Origin: Steroidobacteraceae bacterium
GTDB lineage: Bacteria; Pseudomonadota; Gammaproteobacteria; Steroidobacterales; Steroidobacteraceae
NCBI GenBank assembly: GCA_025458865.1
Contig: JALORP010000015.1
Span: forward strand, 32,183 to 96,182
Direction: 5' to 3'
DNA: 64,000 bases
The position numbers and the translations under genes are program-made. The notes beneath the pieces are model-generated. The model was given only the letters and a program-made list of their open reading frames with translations. It did not search any database and was not told where the DNA came from. Of the stretch, positions 17,896 through 26,109 are shown piece by piece. Numbering within the stretch: position 1 is the stretch's first letter; each line of letters starts with the position of its first letter.

Positions 17896-18932
17896 TCCGC
17901 TGGGCGCTTCTCGCGGCGCTGGCCGGCGCCCTGGCCGTGGCGGGCGGCTGGCTCGGCCTGCGCTGGCTCGACGACCGGCGCATGGCCGCGCCCGTCGAGG
18001 GCCTGCAGGCGCCCGCAGTCTTCGTCATCGAGCGCGGCACTTCCCTGCGCGGCGTCGTCCGCGTGCTCGAGAACGCCGGCCTGCTCGAGCATCCGGGGAG
18101 CTTCTCGCGCAGCGCGGTGCGAAGCGGTGTCGCCGCCAGCCTGAAAGCGGGCGAGTACGAGGCGCGCCCCGGCGTCACGCCCGCGGAGCTTCTCGGCATG
18201 CTCGCCGAGGGGCGCGTATTGCTGCACCCGCTGACGCTCGTCGAGGGCTGGACGGCGCTGCAGGCGCTGGCCGCCGTGCAGGCGCATCCGGCGATCGACG
18301 TCCGGATCCCCGCCGGGGACATGGCGGCGCTGGCCACGAGCCTCGGCCTCGGTGGGCGCTCGGCGGAGGGCATGCTGTTCCCGGACACCTACCTGTTTCC
18401 CCGCGGCACCCCGGACGAGGCCCTGCTCAGGCAGGCGAAGCAGCGCCTCGAGGCCGTGCTGGCACAGTCCTGGGAGTCGCGCCAGCCCGGCTTGCCGCTC
18501 GCCGAGCCCTACCAGGCGCTGATCCTCGCCTCGATCGTCGAAAAGGAGACGGGGGCGCCCGACGAGCGCCCGCTGATCGCGGGCGTGTTCGTGAACCGGC
18601 TGCGAATCGGCATGCGCCTGCAGACGGACCCGACGGTGATCTACGGGCTTGGAGCGGCGTTCGACGGCAACCTGCGGCGTGCGGACCTGCAGCGCGACAC
18701 CGAGTACAACACCTACACGCGCGCCGGGCTGCCGCCGACGCCCATTGCGCTCGCGGGCCGCGCGGCGATCGAGGCCGCCACGCGTCCGGCTGACACGGAA
18801 GCCCTGTACTTCGTGGCGACCGGCCTCGGCGACGGCCGGCACCGGTTCGCACGCACCCTCGCCGAGCACAACGCCAACGTGTCGAGGTATATCCTTGCGC
18901 TGCGCGAAGCGCGCAGCGGCGGGAGCCAGTGA
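17877..18932 (+). CDS. mltG: Endolytic murein transglycosylase
   Basis: MltG, 351 residues, is an inner-membrane-anchored YceG-family enzyme that cuts nascent peptidoglycan strands. One N-terminal transmembrane helix (about residues 8-28) precedes a LysM-like region and the catalytic domain with ASIVEKETG (catalytic glutamate) and RLRIGMRLQTDPTVIYG. The C-terminal YNTYTRAGLPPTPIALAG is highly conserved. The ATG at 17877 inside the end of pabC gives the usual length; the ORF track start at 16968 is a false extension. Confidence 0.95.
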   Translation: MARGALIRWALLAALAGALAVAGGWLGLRWLDDRRMAAPVEGLQAPAVFVIERGTSLRGVVRVLENAGLLEHPGSFSRSAVRSGVAASLKAGEYEARPGVTPAELLGMLAEGRVLLHPLTLVEGWTALQALAAVQAHPAIDVRIPAGDMAALATSLGLGGRSAEGMLFPDTYLFPRGTPDEALLRQAKQRLEAVLAQSWESRQPGLPLAEPYQALILASIVEKETGAPDERPLIAGVFVNRLRIGMRLQTDPTVIYGLGAAFDGNLRRADLQRDTEYNTYTRAGLPPTPIALAGRAAIEAATRPADTEALYFVATGLGDGRHRFARTLAEHNANVSRYILALREARSGGSQ

Positions 18933-19588
18933 AATTGCGCGGCCGGTTCGTCACCTTCGAGGGCATCGAGGGGGCCGGGAAGTCGACGCAGCTCGCCGAG
19001 GCTGCGCGCTTTCTCGCCGCGCGTGGCATCGAATGCGAGGTCACGCGTGAACCCGGCGGCACGCCCGTCGCGGAAACGCTGCGCCGGCTGCTGCTCGAGC
19101 CGCAACCCGAGGCCCTGGATGCGACCGCCGAGCTGCTGCTGGTGTTCACGGCAAGGGCGGTCCACGTCGCGAACCGGATCCGGCCGGCCCTCGAGCGGGG
19201 CGCCTGGGTGCTCTGTGACCGCTTCACCGACGCAACCGAGGCCTACCAAGGTGCCGGACGCGGCCTGCCGGCCGGACAGATCCGCGCGCTCGAGTCCATC
19301 GCGCAGCACGGGCTGCGGCCTGACCTGACGCTGCTGTTCGACCTGCCCGTCGAGCGGGCGCTCGCGCGGGCCGCGGCGCGCAGCACCTGCAGCGACCGGT
19401 TCGAATCCGAAGAACGGGCCTTCCACGAGCGGGTGCGGCAAGGCTACCTCGCCATCCTCGCGCGCGAGCCGGGCAGGCTTCGGCGCATCGACGCCTTGCC
19501 GGGCCCGCGCGAGGTGAGCGCGCAGGTGGAGGACGCCCTCGAGGCCGCCGTCGCCGATTGGAGGAACGGGAGCGCCGATGGCCGGTAA
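18929..19588 (+). CDS. tmk: Thymidylate kinase (GTG start)
   Basis: Tmk, 219 residues, phosphorylates dTMP to dTDP. The P-loop FEGIEGAGKSTQ, the DR motif CDRFTDATEAYQGAGRG and the LID region ARAAARSTCSDRFESEE are present. The GTG start sits in a GTGA overlap with the mltG stop. Its 3' end overlaps holB by 11 bases. Confidence 0.96.
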   Translation: MKLRGRFVTFEGIEGAGKSTQLAEAARFLAARGIECEVTREPGGTPVAETLRRLLLEPQPEALDATAELLLVFTARAVHVANRIRPALERGAWVLCDRFTDATEAYQGAGRGLPAGQIRALESIAQHGLRPDLTLLFDLPVERALARAAARSTCSDRFESEERAFHERVRQGYLAILAREPGRLRRIDALPGPREVSAQVEDALEAAVADWRNGSADGR

Positions 19589-20624
19589 GCGGTCAGCCCC
19601 GGCCCCGGAGGTGGTGCCGGACATCCCGGAACGCCTCGCGGTGGCCGACGCGCCGTGGCTCGCGCCGACCCGCCAGCGCCTGCAGGCTGCGTGGCGATCG
19701 GGGCGCTTCCCGCACGCGCTGCTGCTGGTTGGACGGGCGGGCCTGGGCCAGTCCGAGCTCGCGCTCTGGGTGGCCCAGCTCGCCCTGTGTGAGGCGGCGG
19801 ACGGCAGGCCCTGCGGCGGCTGCGGTGCCTGCGTCCTGTTCCGGTCCGGGAATCACCCGGATCTGCACCGCGTGACGCTCGAGGACGATTCCAAGGTTGT
19901 CAAAGTCGACCAGATCCGGGCGCTGTCGGCCGTGCTGGCGATGCGCAGCTACCGGGGCGGATACCAGGTCGGCATCGTCGATCCCGCGGATGCCCTCAAT
20001 ACAAATGCATTCAATGCATTACTCAAGACTCTTGAAGAGCCATCTGAGCAGACGCTGCTGGTCCTCGTGGCTTCGCGGCCGAGCGTCCTGCCCGCCACGA
20101 TCGTCAGCCGCTGCCTGCGTCTCCCGATGCCGGTGCCGACCGCTGCCGTGGCTGGCACCTGGCTCGCCCGGCGCCGGCCAGGTACGGACTGGGAGCAGGT
20201 CCTCGCCCTGGCGCAAGGCGCGCCCCTCGCCGCGCTCGACCTTGCGGAGGCCGGGGTGGCGGAACTTGGGCCGGCGCTGGCGCGCGACCTCTCGCAGGTC
20301 GGCTCGGCCGGATTCGACCCCTGGCGCCTCGCCGAGGCCTGGCACAAGGACCGCCCCGGGGAGCGATTGCTGTGGATCGAGCACTGGGTGACGGGCTGGC
20401 TGCGCGAGGCACTGGCGGCCGGTGACGCGGTTAACAATAATCGCTCATCCGGGTTGCCAAGGGCGGCGGCCGGCACGAACATGGGCCCTGTGTTCGCGTT
20501 CCTCGACCGGCTTCGCGCGGCGCGCGCGGCGGTCGAGGGCCCCCTCAACACCCAGCTGCTCCTCGAGGACCTGCTGGTCGCGATGGGTGAGGCCTTTGCC
20601 GCGGCCCAGGGCCGCACAGGATGA
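19578..20624 (+). CDS. holB: DNA polymerase III subunit delta prime
   Basis: HolB, 348 residues, is a non-catalytic clamp-loader AAA+ subunit. Its Walker A is degenerate (GRAGLGQSELA, glutamine in place of lysine), as expected for delta prime. It keeps the zinc-binding CGGCGACVLFRSGNHPDL region, the NALLKTLEEP box and the SRC motif (VSRCLRLPMP). Two short patches (about 19996-20046 and 20430-20462) use A/T-ending codons that are rare in neighbouring genes. Overlap with pilZ is ATGA. Confidence 0.94.
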   Translation: MAGKRSAPAPEVVPDIPERLAVADAPWLAPTRQRLQAAWRSGRFPHALLLVGRAGLGQSELALWVAQLALCEAADGRPCGGCGACVLFRSGNHPDLHRVTLEDDSKVVKVDQIRALSAVLAMRSYRGGYQVGIVDPADALNTNAFNALLKTLEEPSEQTLLVLVASRPSVLPATIVSRCLRLPMPVPTAAVAGTWLARRRPGTDWEQVLALAQGAPLAALDLAEAGVAELGPALARDLSQVGSAGFDPWRLAEAWHKDRPGERLLWIEHWVTGWLREALAAGDAVNNNRSSGLPRAAAGTNMGPVFAFLDRLRAARAAVEGPLNTQLLLEDLLVAMGEAFAAAQGRTG

Positions 20625-20977
20625 CGATGCGCGCACCTTCGACGAAGCCGGGACTGCTGACGCTCACCATCAAGGACAAGAGCGCGCTGTACCTCGCTTA
20701 CATGCCCTTCGTGCGCAACGGTGGCCTGTTCATCCCGACCAACAGCAATTACCGGCTCGGCGACGAGGTGTTCATGCTCCTCAACCTGATGGGGGAGGAG
20801 GAGAAGCTGCCCGTGGCCGGCCGGGTGATCTGGGTGACGCCGAAGGGCGCGCAGGGCAAGCGCACGGCGGGCATCGGCGTGCAGTTCAGCGAACAGGATC
20901 GCGGCACCACGCAGAAGAAGATCGAGTCCTACCTAGCCGGGGCGCTCGGCGGGGACAAGCAGACGCACACGATGTAG
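20621..20977 (+). CDS. pilZ: Type IV pilus PilZ protein
   Basis: This 118-residue single PilZ domain protein follows holB, the classic position of the type IV pilus assembly PilZ. The sequence LTLTIKDKSALYLAYMPFVRNGGLFIPTNSNYRLGDEVF matches that subfamily. It lacks the RxxxR and D/NxSxxG residues that bind c-di-GMP, so it probably acts by protein contacts (with PilB/FimX in relatives). The tmk-holB-pilZ order is conserved. Confidence 0.92.
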   Translation: MTMRAPSTKPGLLTLTIKDKSALYLAYMPFVRNGGLFIPTNSNYRLGDEVFMLLNLMGEEEKLPVAGRVIWVTPKGAQGKRTAGIGVQFSEQDRGTTQKKIESYLAGALGGDKQTHTM

Positions 20978-20985
20978 GGCCGGGC

Positions 20986-22047
20986 TCAGCCCGCGGCGGG
21001 ACCCAAGGCGTTGCCGAGCAGGCCGCCGCGCAGGCAGGAAGCATCGTAGCCGCGCTCGCTCAGCAGGAAGGCCGCCGCGGAACTGCGCCGCCCGGTTTCG
21101 CAGACCAGCACGTAGGGCACCGAGCGGTCCAGCGTCTTCAGCTTGATGCGGATGAAATAGAGCGGAATGTTCACGGCGCCCTGCGGGTGCCACAGCTCGT
21201 ACTCGCTCGGCAGGCGCACGTCGAGCCAGACGCCGCCGTGCGCGATGGTGTCCCGGGCCTGGTCGAGGTCCACCCAGTGCAGCAGCGGTTCGTTGAGCAG
21301 CGAGTTGAAGTCCTCCTTCCCGAGCCGCATCAGCGAGCCGTCGGTGAGCATGGCCACCGTGGCGTTGCGCTTGCCCTCGGAGATGAGCGCCTCCTCGCCG
21401 AAGGACTCGCCGACCCCGAGCTCCGCCAGCCGTATTCCCTCGCGGTTGAGCGGCGTCTCGCGCGTCACCACGCAGCGGCCGCGGGTGATGACGTAGAAGT
21501 AGTCCCCTTCGTCGCCCTGCTTGATGACGACTTCGCCGGCCTTGTAGTTCACGCGTTGCATGCGCATGAACAGCGCCTGGATGTTCGCCGGCGGGACGCG
21601 GTGGAAGGACTTGGTCTGCAGCAGCACGGTCATCCAGTCGTCGCCGCCCGGGGTGCCGTCGCCGCCGATCTCCGAGACCTCGTAGGTTCCGGTCTGGTCC
21701 CAGGTGATGAGGACGTCGAGCATCTCCGAGTCGACGGAGATGTACTCCACGTCGGTGATCGCCCGCGCCGTGAAGCGGCGGGGCTGGCCCGGGGCCACGG
21801 GGTTGCGCGCTTCGGGGCTGCCGCCTTTCAGGGTCGCGACCAGCCGGTCCCCGCTCACGAGTTCCAGTTCGCCGCTGACCAGGTAGAAGGTGCGCTTGTC
21901 CTCGTCGCCTTCCTTGAACAGCAGCCGGCCCTCGTCGAGCCGGCGCAGCGTCGTCTTCCGCGCGAGGGCCGCGAGGTTCTCCCGCTTCAGGCCGTCGAGG
22001 GGCGAGAAACTGCGCAGGGTCGCGAGGTCGAGAGCCTTACCTTCCAT
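20986..22047 (-). CDS. Tandem cNMP-binding domains fused to a rhodanese domain
   Basis: This 353-residue soluble protein has two cyclic-nucleotide-binding folds (about residues 12-120 and 140-250) and a C-terminal rhodanese domain (about 255-350). The second fold has the clear cap YKAGEVVIKQGDEGDYFYVITRG and the phosphate-cassette-like GESFGEEALISEGKRNATV. The rhodanese loop CETGRRS keeps the sulfur-accepting cysteine. There is no DNA-binding domain. Ligand and partner are unknown; a nucleotide- or redox-gated sulfurtransferase is an inference. It converges on pilZ with 8 bases between stops. Confidence 0.88.
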   Translation of the reverse strand: MEGKALDLATLRSFSPLDGLKRENLAALARKTTLRRLDEGRLLFKEGDEDKRTFYLVSGELELVSGDRLVATLKGGSPEARNPVAPGQPRRFTARAITDVEYISVDSEMLDVLITWDQTGTYEVSEIGGDGTPGGDDWMTVLLQTKSFHRVPPANIQALFMRMQRVNYKAGEVVIKQGDEGDYFYVITRGRCVVTRETPLNREGIRLAELGVGESFGEEALISEGKRNATVAMLTDGSLMRLGKEDFNSLLNEPLLHWVDLDQARDTIAHGGVWLDVRLPSEYELWHPQGAVNIPLYFIRIKLKTLDRSVPYVLVCETGRRSSAAAFLLSERGYDASCLRGGLLGNALGPAAG

Positions 22048-22105
22048 GGCGCTCCGCCACCGCGGTCTTGGGCTTGTTCATTGGCCGCGGATGTTAGCAC
22101 AGAGG

Positions 22106-24145
22106 TCAGGACGGCAATCCGCGGAGCCCGTCCCATCCCGCGTCGGGACGGAAGCGGGGCCCGTACGCGCGTTCCAGCGCCTGCAGGCGCGCGACGACCT
22201 CGTCCACCCCGCGCTGGCGCGCGTACTGCAGCGGGCCGCCCCGGAAGGGCGCGAATCCGGTCCCGAAGATCATGCCGGCGTCGAGCAGGTCCGCGTCGGC
22301 GACGACTCCCTCGCGCAGGCACGCGACCGCCTCGTTGAGATACTGGAGCACCAGGCGATCCTGCAGGTCGGCGGGCGCGGACCCGGCGGGCGGCTTGACC
22401 GGCTTGCCGTCGCGCCACTCGTAGAGCCCCCGTCCGCTCTTGCGGCCGACCCGACCCGCTGCAACCAGCGACTCCAGTCCTCGCGGGGCCTCGCGACCGA
22501 AGGCCTGGGCGAGGATTCGCCCGACGTGCTGTGCGACATCGAGCCCGACGGTGTCGGCGAGCTCGACGGGGCCCATGGGCATGCCGAAGTCCACTGCCGC
22601 CTGGTCGATGGTGGATAGGGAAACGCCCTCCGCGGCGGCATGCATGGCCTCGGTCATGTAGGGCATCAGGATGCGGTTCACGGCGAAACCGGGAACGCTT
22701 CGGCACGGCAGCGGCAGGCGGTCGAGGCGCCGGGCGAATGCAGCGGCATCCTGGGCCGCCGCGTCCGATGTCGCGGCCCCGCGCACGATCTCCACGAGCA
22801 TCATCCTGGAGACGGGATTGAAGAAATGCAGGCCGACCAGCCGCGAGGGATCGGCGAGGTCGCGCGCGAGATCCTCCAGCATGAGGCTCGAGGTGTTCGT
22901 CGCGAGCAGCGCGCCCGGCTTGAGCGCCGGCTCGAGCCGGCGGTAGAGGTCCCGCTTCGCGTCCGCGTCCTCGAAGATCGCCTCGATCACGACGTCGGCC
23001 GAGGCGGCGCCGGAGCCCGCGACATCGGCCTTCAGCCGGGACCGGCAGGCCTCCGCCTGGCCGGGACGGCGGCACTTCCTGTCGAAGAACCCGCGGGCGC
23101 GCTCCAGCGCGGCCGCGACGAACCGCTCCTCGCGGTCCTGCAGCGTCACGGTGAGCCCGCGGTACGCGCACCAGGCGGCGATGTCGCCGCCCATCAGCCC
23201 GGCGCCGACCACGTGCACCCGATCGAAACGCCGCGTCGAGCCGCCACCGAGCGCCTTGAGGCGGTCCTGCAGGAAGAACACGCGCACGAGGTTGCGCGAG
23301 GTGGGCGTGAGAAAGAGCCGCGCGATCGAGCGCGCCTCGGCTTCATATGCCTCGGCGCTGGCGGCGCCGTGCGATCGCCAGAGATCCACGATGGCGAACG
23401 GCGCCGGGTAGTGGTCGGCGCGCGCCCGCCCGGCGACCTGCTTGCGGACCCGGGCGGCGACGAATCCGCGGACCGGGCCCAGCGCCAGCAGGCGCTGGCC
23501 GAGCGGCGGGCGGTGGGGTGGGGGCGGCGCCAGCGCCAGCGCCCTGGCTTCGTCGCGCAGCCGTTCCGGGGGCACGAGCCGGTCGACCAGGCCGAGCTGG
23601 CGGGCGCGGGACGCGCGAATGTTTCGTCCGGTCAGCATCATGTCGAGGGCGGCCGGCGCGCCGATCAGCCGCGGGGCCCTGACCGTGCCGCCGAAGCCCG
23701 GATGGATCCCCAGCATCACCTCCGGCAGGCCGAGCGCGAGACGGTCGTCCTCCGCCGCCACCCGGTAGCGGCAGGCCAGCGCGAGTTCGAGGCCGCCGCC
23801 GAGCGCGAAGCCGTGAATGGCGGCGACCGTGGGGCAGGGCAGCGCCTCGAGACGGTCGAGCACGCCCTGGCCGGCGCGGACCAGCTCGTAGGCCTGCCGT
23901 TCGTCGGACAGGCCGGTGAATTCCGTGATGTCGGCGCCGGCGATGAAGCCGGAATCCTTCGCGGACACGACGACGAGGGCCTTCGGGCGGGCGCGCTCGA
24001 TGGCGGCGAGCTTCGCATCGAGCTGCTCCATGACGGCCCGGCCGAGCGTGTTGGCCGAGCCTCCCTGGCGATCGAACGCGAGCCAGGCCACGCCGTCCGC
24101 GTCGATGTCGAGTTGCCAGTGCTCCGGCGATGCTGTGCTGCTCAT
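22106..24145 (-). CDS. FadJ/FadB-like beta-oxidation multienzyme (enoyl-CoA hydratase/3-hydroxyacyl-CoA dehydrogenase)
   Basis: This 679-residue bifunctional protein has an N-terminal crotonase domain (about residues 5-200) with FIAGADITEF, ALGGGLELALACRYRVA and LPEVMLGIHPGFGGTVR. A 3-hydroxyacyl-CoA dehydrogenase follows, with NAD motif VVGAGLMGGDIA (about residue 308), catalytic HFFNP, and a C-terminal domain ending in a FRGGPLQYA helix. No thiolase (fadA/fadI) gene is adjacent, so the partner must be elsewhere. The start is ATG at 24145; the ORF track extension to 24703 reads antisense through the next gene. Confidence 0.92.
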   Translation of the reverse strand: MSSTASPEHWQLDIDADGVAWLAFDRQGGSANTLGRAVMEQLDAKLAAIERARPKALVVVSAKDSGFIAGADITEFTGLSDERQAYELVRAGQGVLDRLEALPCPTVAAIHGFALGGGLELALACRYRVAAEDDRLALGLPEVMLGIHPGFGGTVRAPRLIGAPAALDMMLTGRNIRASRARQLGLVDRLVPPERLRDEARALALAPPPPHRPPLGQRLLALGPVRGFVAARVRKQVAGRARADHYPAPFAIVDLWRSHGAASAEAYEAEARSIARLFLTPTSRNLVRVFFLQDRLKALGGGSTRRFDRVHVVGAGLMGGDIAAWCAYRGLTVTLQDREERFVAAALERARGFFDRKCRRPGQAEACRSRLKADVAGSGAASADVVIEAIFEDADAKRDLYRRLEPALKPGALLATNTSSLMLEDLARDLADPSRLVGLHFFNPVSRMMLVEIVRGAATSDAAAQDAAAFARRLDRLPLPCRSVPGFAVNRILMPYMTEAMHAAAEGVSLSTIDQAAVDFGMPMGPVELADTVGLDVAQHVGRILAQAFGREAPRGLESLVAAGRVGRKSGRGLYEWRDGKPVKPPAGSAPADLQDRLVLQYLNEAVACLREGVVADADLLDAGMIFGTGFAPFRGGPLQYARQRGVDEVVARLQALERAYGPRFRPDAGWDGLRGLPS

Positions 24146-24168
24146 CGGTTCACCCTGGGGAAGCGCCC

Positions 24169-24948
24169 TCAGGCGCGGGCGCTGGCGGCGGAGCCGCGCT
24201 TCGGCGCTGCCTGCCGGGCGACCTCGAAGTCGAACACGAGCGGCAGGTGGTCGGACAGCAGTATGGACGGCACGTCGAAGCCGAGCGGCTCGATCCCCTC
24301 GCCGTAGAGGACGAAGTCGAGCTCCTTGCGCGGCCAGCGGCTCGGATAGGAGGGCCGTCCCTCGACGTTGGCGCTGCGCAGCCCGGCCGCCTCCATGAAC
24401 AGGTAGATCTCGTGGTCGCCCCAGAACGTGTTGAAGTCGCCCGCCACGATGACCGGCTTGTTCTGGCGCTTGATCAGCTGGTGCAGGTGGCGCAGCTGGT
24501 AGTGGCGGTGGCGGAACTTGAGCGACAGGTGCACGAGGAACACGGCCAGGTCCTCGAGCTCGAGCTCGATGATCAGCCGCTTGATGCCCGCGTCGAAGTA
24601 GTGGAACCGCTCGCCGTGCACGCGCGGCGCCGCGAGAAAGGCATTGCCCTGCTTGCGGACGATGGGCACCAGCTGGTTGAGCGAGTCCTCGCCGTACTTG
24701 CACTGGTAGCTGGAGTAATGTCCGAGGTGGTCGGCGATGAAGCGCGCCTGGTTCAGCATGCCGGTCCGGATGGAGCCCGTGTCCACCTCGATAAGCCCGA
24801 CGATGTCCGGGTCGAGGTCCTTGAGGAAGACGGTGATCCGGTCCAGCACCTGGCGGCTGCTGCGGAGGTAGCCCGCCCCGGGGACGGGGAGGTGGAAGGA
24901 CGGGCCGGTGCCGGTGGCGTACCGGATGTTGTATACGACCAGTCTCAT
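24169..24948 (-). CDS. Endonuclease/exonuclease/phosphatase-family protein
   Basis: This 259-residue protein of the EEP metal-dependent phosphohydrolase fold has VVYNIRYATG at the start, a metal glutamate in GLIEVDTGS, catalytic GDFNTFWGD and C-terminal SDHLPLVFDFEV. It has no signal peptide. Substrates in this fold range from DNA to phosphoinositides and sphingomyelin, so the role is not resolved. It lies 23 bases upstream of the FadJ-like gene on the same strand and may be co-transcribed with it. Confidence 0.85.
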   Translation of the reverse strand: MRLVVYNIRYATGTGPSFHLPVPGAGYLRSSRQVLDRITVFLKDLDPDIVGLIEVDTGSIRTGMLNQARFIADHLGHYSSYQCKYGEDSLNQLVPIVRKQGNAFLAAPRVHGERFHYFDAGIKRLIIELELEDLAVFLVHLSLKFRHRHYQLRHLHQLIKRQNKPVIVAGDFNTFWGDHEIYLFMEAAGLRSANVEGRPSYPSRWPRKELDFVLYGEGIEPLGFDVPSILLSDHLPLVFDFEVARQAAPKRGSAASARA

Positions 24949-25033
24949 GCGTGCACCGCTTGCCCCGATGGGCTTATTCTAGTCCCCGCGCCTGCCGGAG
25001 ATACGACCGGCTGCGGGAAGCCACGAGGAAACG

Positions 25034-25489
25034 ATGTCACAGGAAAACCCGATCCGGCTGTTCGTCAGTCACCTGTTCGCGCCCGACGACGAGTACTACC
25101 GGGCGTTCGAGTACCTCGAGAGCGCCAAGAACTTCTACTACCGCAACCTGAGCGCGCCGGACAAGACGCCGAGCGGCGTCGACCGGGAGTCGCTCAAGGA
25201 AGGGCTCAGGCAGCAGATGGCCGACGCCGAGCTCGTCCTGCTTCTATCGGCGCTGCACGCTCGCGACCCCATCCTGATCGAGTTCCAGGCGCTCTATGCC
25301 AAGGCCTGCGACAAGCCGGTCGTCGTCGTCGAGCCTTTCGGCACCGGAGCCAAGGTGCCCACCGAGCTGCGCGAGCTGGCCGACGAGGTCGTCCGGTGGA
25401 ACGAGCGGGAAATGTCAGACGCGATCCGGCGGCAGGCGCGTCATGAGGAAACCCTGCGCTGGGACACGATCGAGTTCAAGCTCGACTGA
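25034..25489 (+). CDS. Orphan MTH538/ThsB-type TIR-like protein
   Basis: This 151-residue soluble protein starts with IRLFVSHLFAPDDEYYRAFEYLE and continues with FYYRNLSAPDKTP, then an acidic helix and ADAELVLLLSALHARDPILIEFQALYAKACDKPVVVV. This matches the TIR-like fold of the MTH538/ThsB family: beta-strand A with serine, an N-x-S-x-P loop, then a flavodoxin-like core. In Thoeris defence such proteins make a cyclic nucleotide signal for ThsA, but no ThsA or other effector lies nearby. A defence or signalling role is inference. The catalytic glutamate assignment needs structure (candidate: LIEFQALY). Confidence 0.72.
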   Translation: MSQENPIRLFVSHLFAPDDEYYRAFEYLESAKNFYYRNLSAPDKTPSGVDRESLKEGLRQQMADAELVLLLSALHARDPILIEFQALYAKACDKPVVVVEPFGTGAKVPTELRELADEVVRWNEREMSDAIRRQARHEETLRWDTIEFKLD

Positions 25490-25499
25490 GGCCGCGGTT

Positions 25500-25850
25500 T
25501 CAGGCCTCGGCGCCGTAGAGCTGCACCACTGTCCCGTTGCGCGGCCGCGTGGCCGTCTCTTCGTCGCTCAGGGCGCCCAGCAGGCGCACGATGCGCTGGG
25601 CGTTTCGCCCGGCCTCTTCGTTCGACATTTTCCGAACTGTCGCAATGACGGGCGTTTCGCCCCGGAGAGGAGCCACGGAGGTCATGTCCCGTCGCAGCGC
25701 CTCGAACTCCGGCCGCACGGAACGCGGCAAATCGGCGCTGTCGAGTTCTGCCAAATATCTCGAGAAAGCCACGACAAGCCTTTGTTTGACCGGACATGGT
25801 CCGGCTAGCTGAATCGCGGCCAGATGCACCGACTCCCAGGCGGCCTTCAT
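25500..25850 (-). CDS. Conserved small protein of unknown function
   Basis: The protein is 116 residues if started at the ATG at 25850, which has GGAG six bases upstream; the ORF track ATG at 25862 lacks a ribosome site. It is predicted to be helical and cytosolic, with no signal peptide or membrane segment. Visible blocks: KQRLVVAFSRYLAEL, LRGETPVIATVRKMSNEEAGRNAQRIVRLLGAL and a C-terminal TVVQLYGAEA. I do not recognise a family. It converges on the TIR-like gene with 10 bases between stops, and an AT-rich presumptive promoter lies upstream. Confidence 0.7.
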   Translation of the reverse strand: MKAAWESVHLAAIQLAGPCPVKQRLVVAFSRYLAELDSADLPRSVRPEFEALRRDMTSVAPLRGETPVIATVRKMSNEEAGRNAQRIVRLLGALSDEETATRPRNGTVVQLYGAEA

Positions 25851-26109
25851 CGCAAGCTCCATAACTTATTGTTTTAACAGTAATCCTGGGAGACCGGACA
25901 GCGACTGCGACTCCCGGAACCGCGCCCGCGCTGCGCTGGATCGAGAAATCTCCGGCAGCGCTAGGCACTTAGGTTCGGAATATAGCGTGGATTCTGTGAA
26001 ACGCAACCGGCGCCTGGCGACATTTCGCGCGCGTCGCCCCGGACGGAACGCTTGCCAAGTCAGGCAATTTCGACAAAGCTAGAACACTCAATCAGCCTGA
26101 GATTGCGCC
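25851..26109. promoter_or_regulatory. Divergent AT-richer intergenic region with an inverted repeat
   Basis: This 259-base region separates the small minus-strand gene from the plus-strand ArsR-like gene. It is noticeably richer in A/T (TTATTGTTTTAACAG near 25866). It contains the inverted repeat TTGCC-aagtca-GGCAA at 26052-26067, placed about 43 bases before the ArsR-like start. That is a plausible autoregulatory operator, but no ideal -35/-10 pair could be fixed. Confidence 0.35.

Noticed and set aside
22640-24307. 555-residue plus-strand ORF
   Set aside because: Antisense to the FadJ-like gene, whose motifs are unmistakable.
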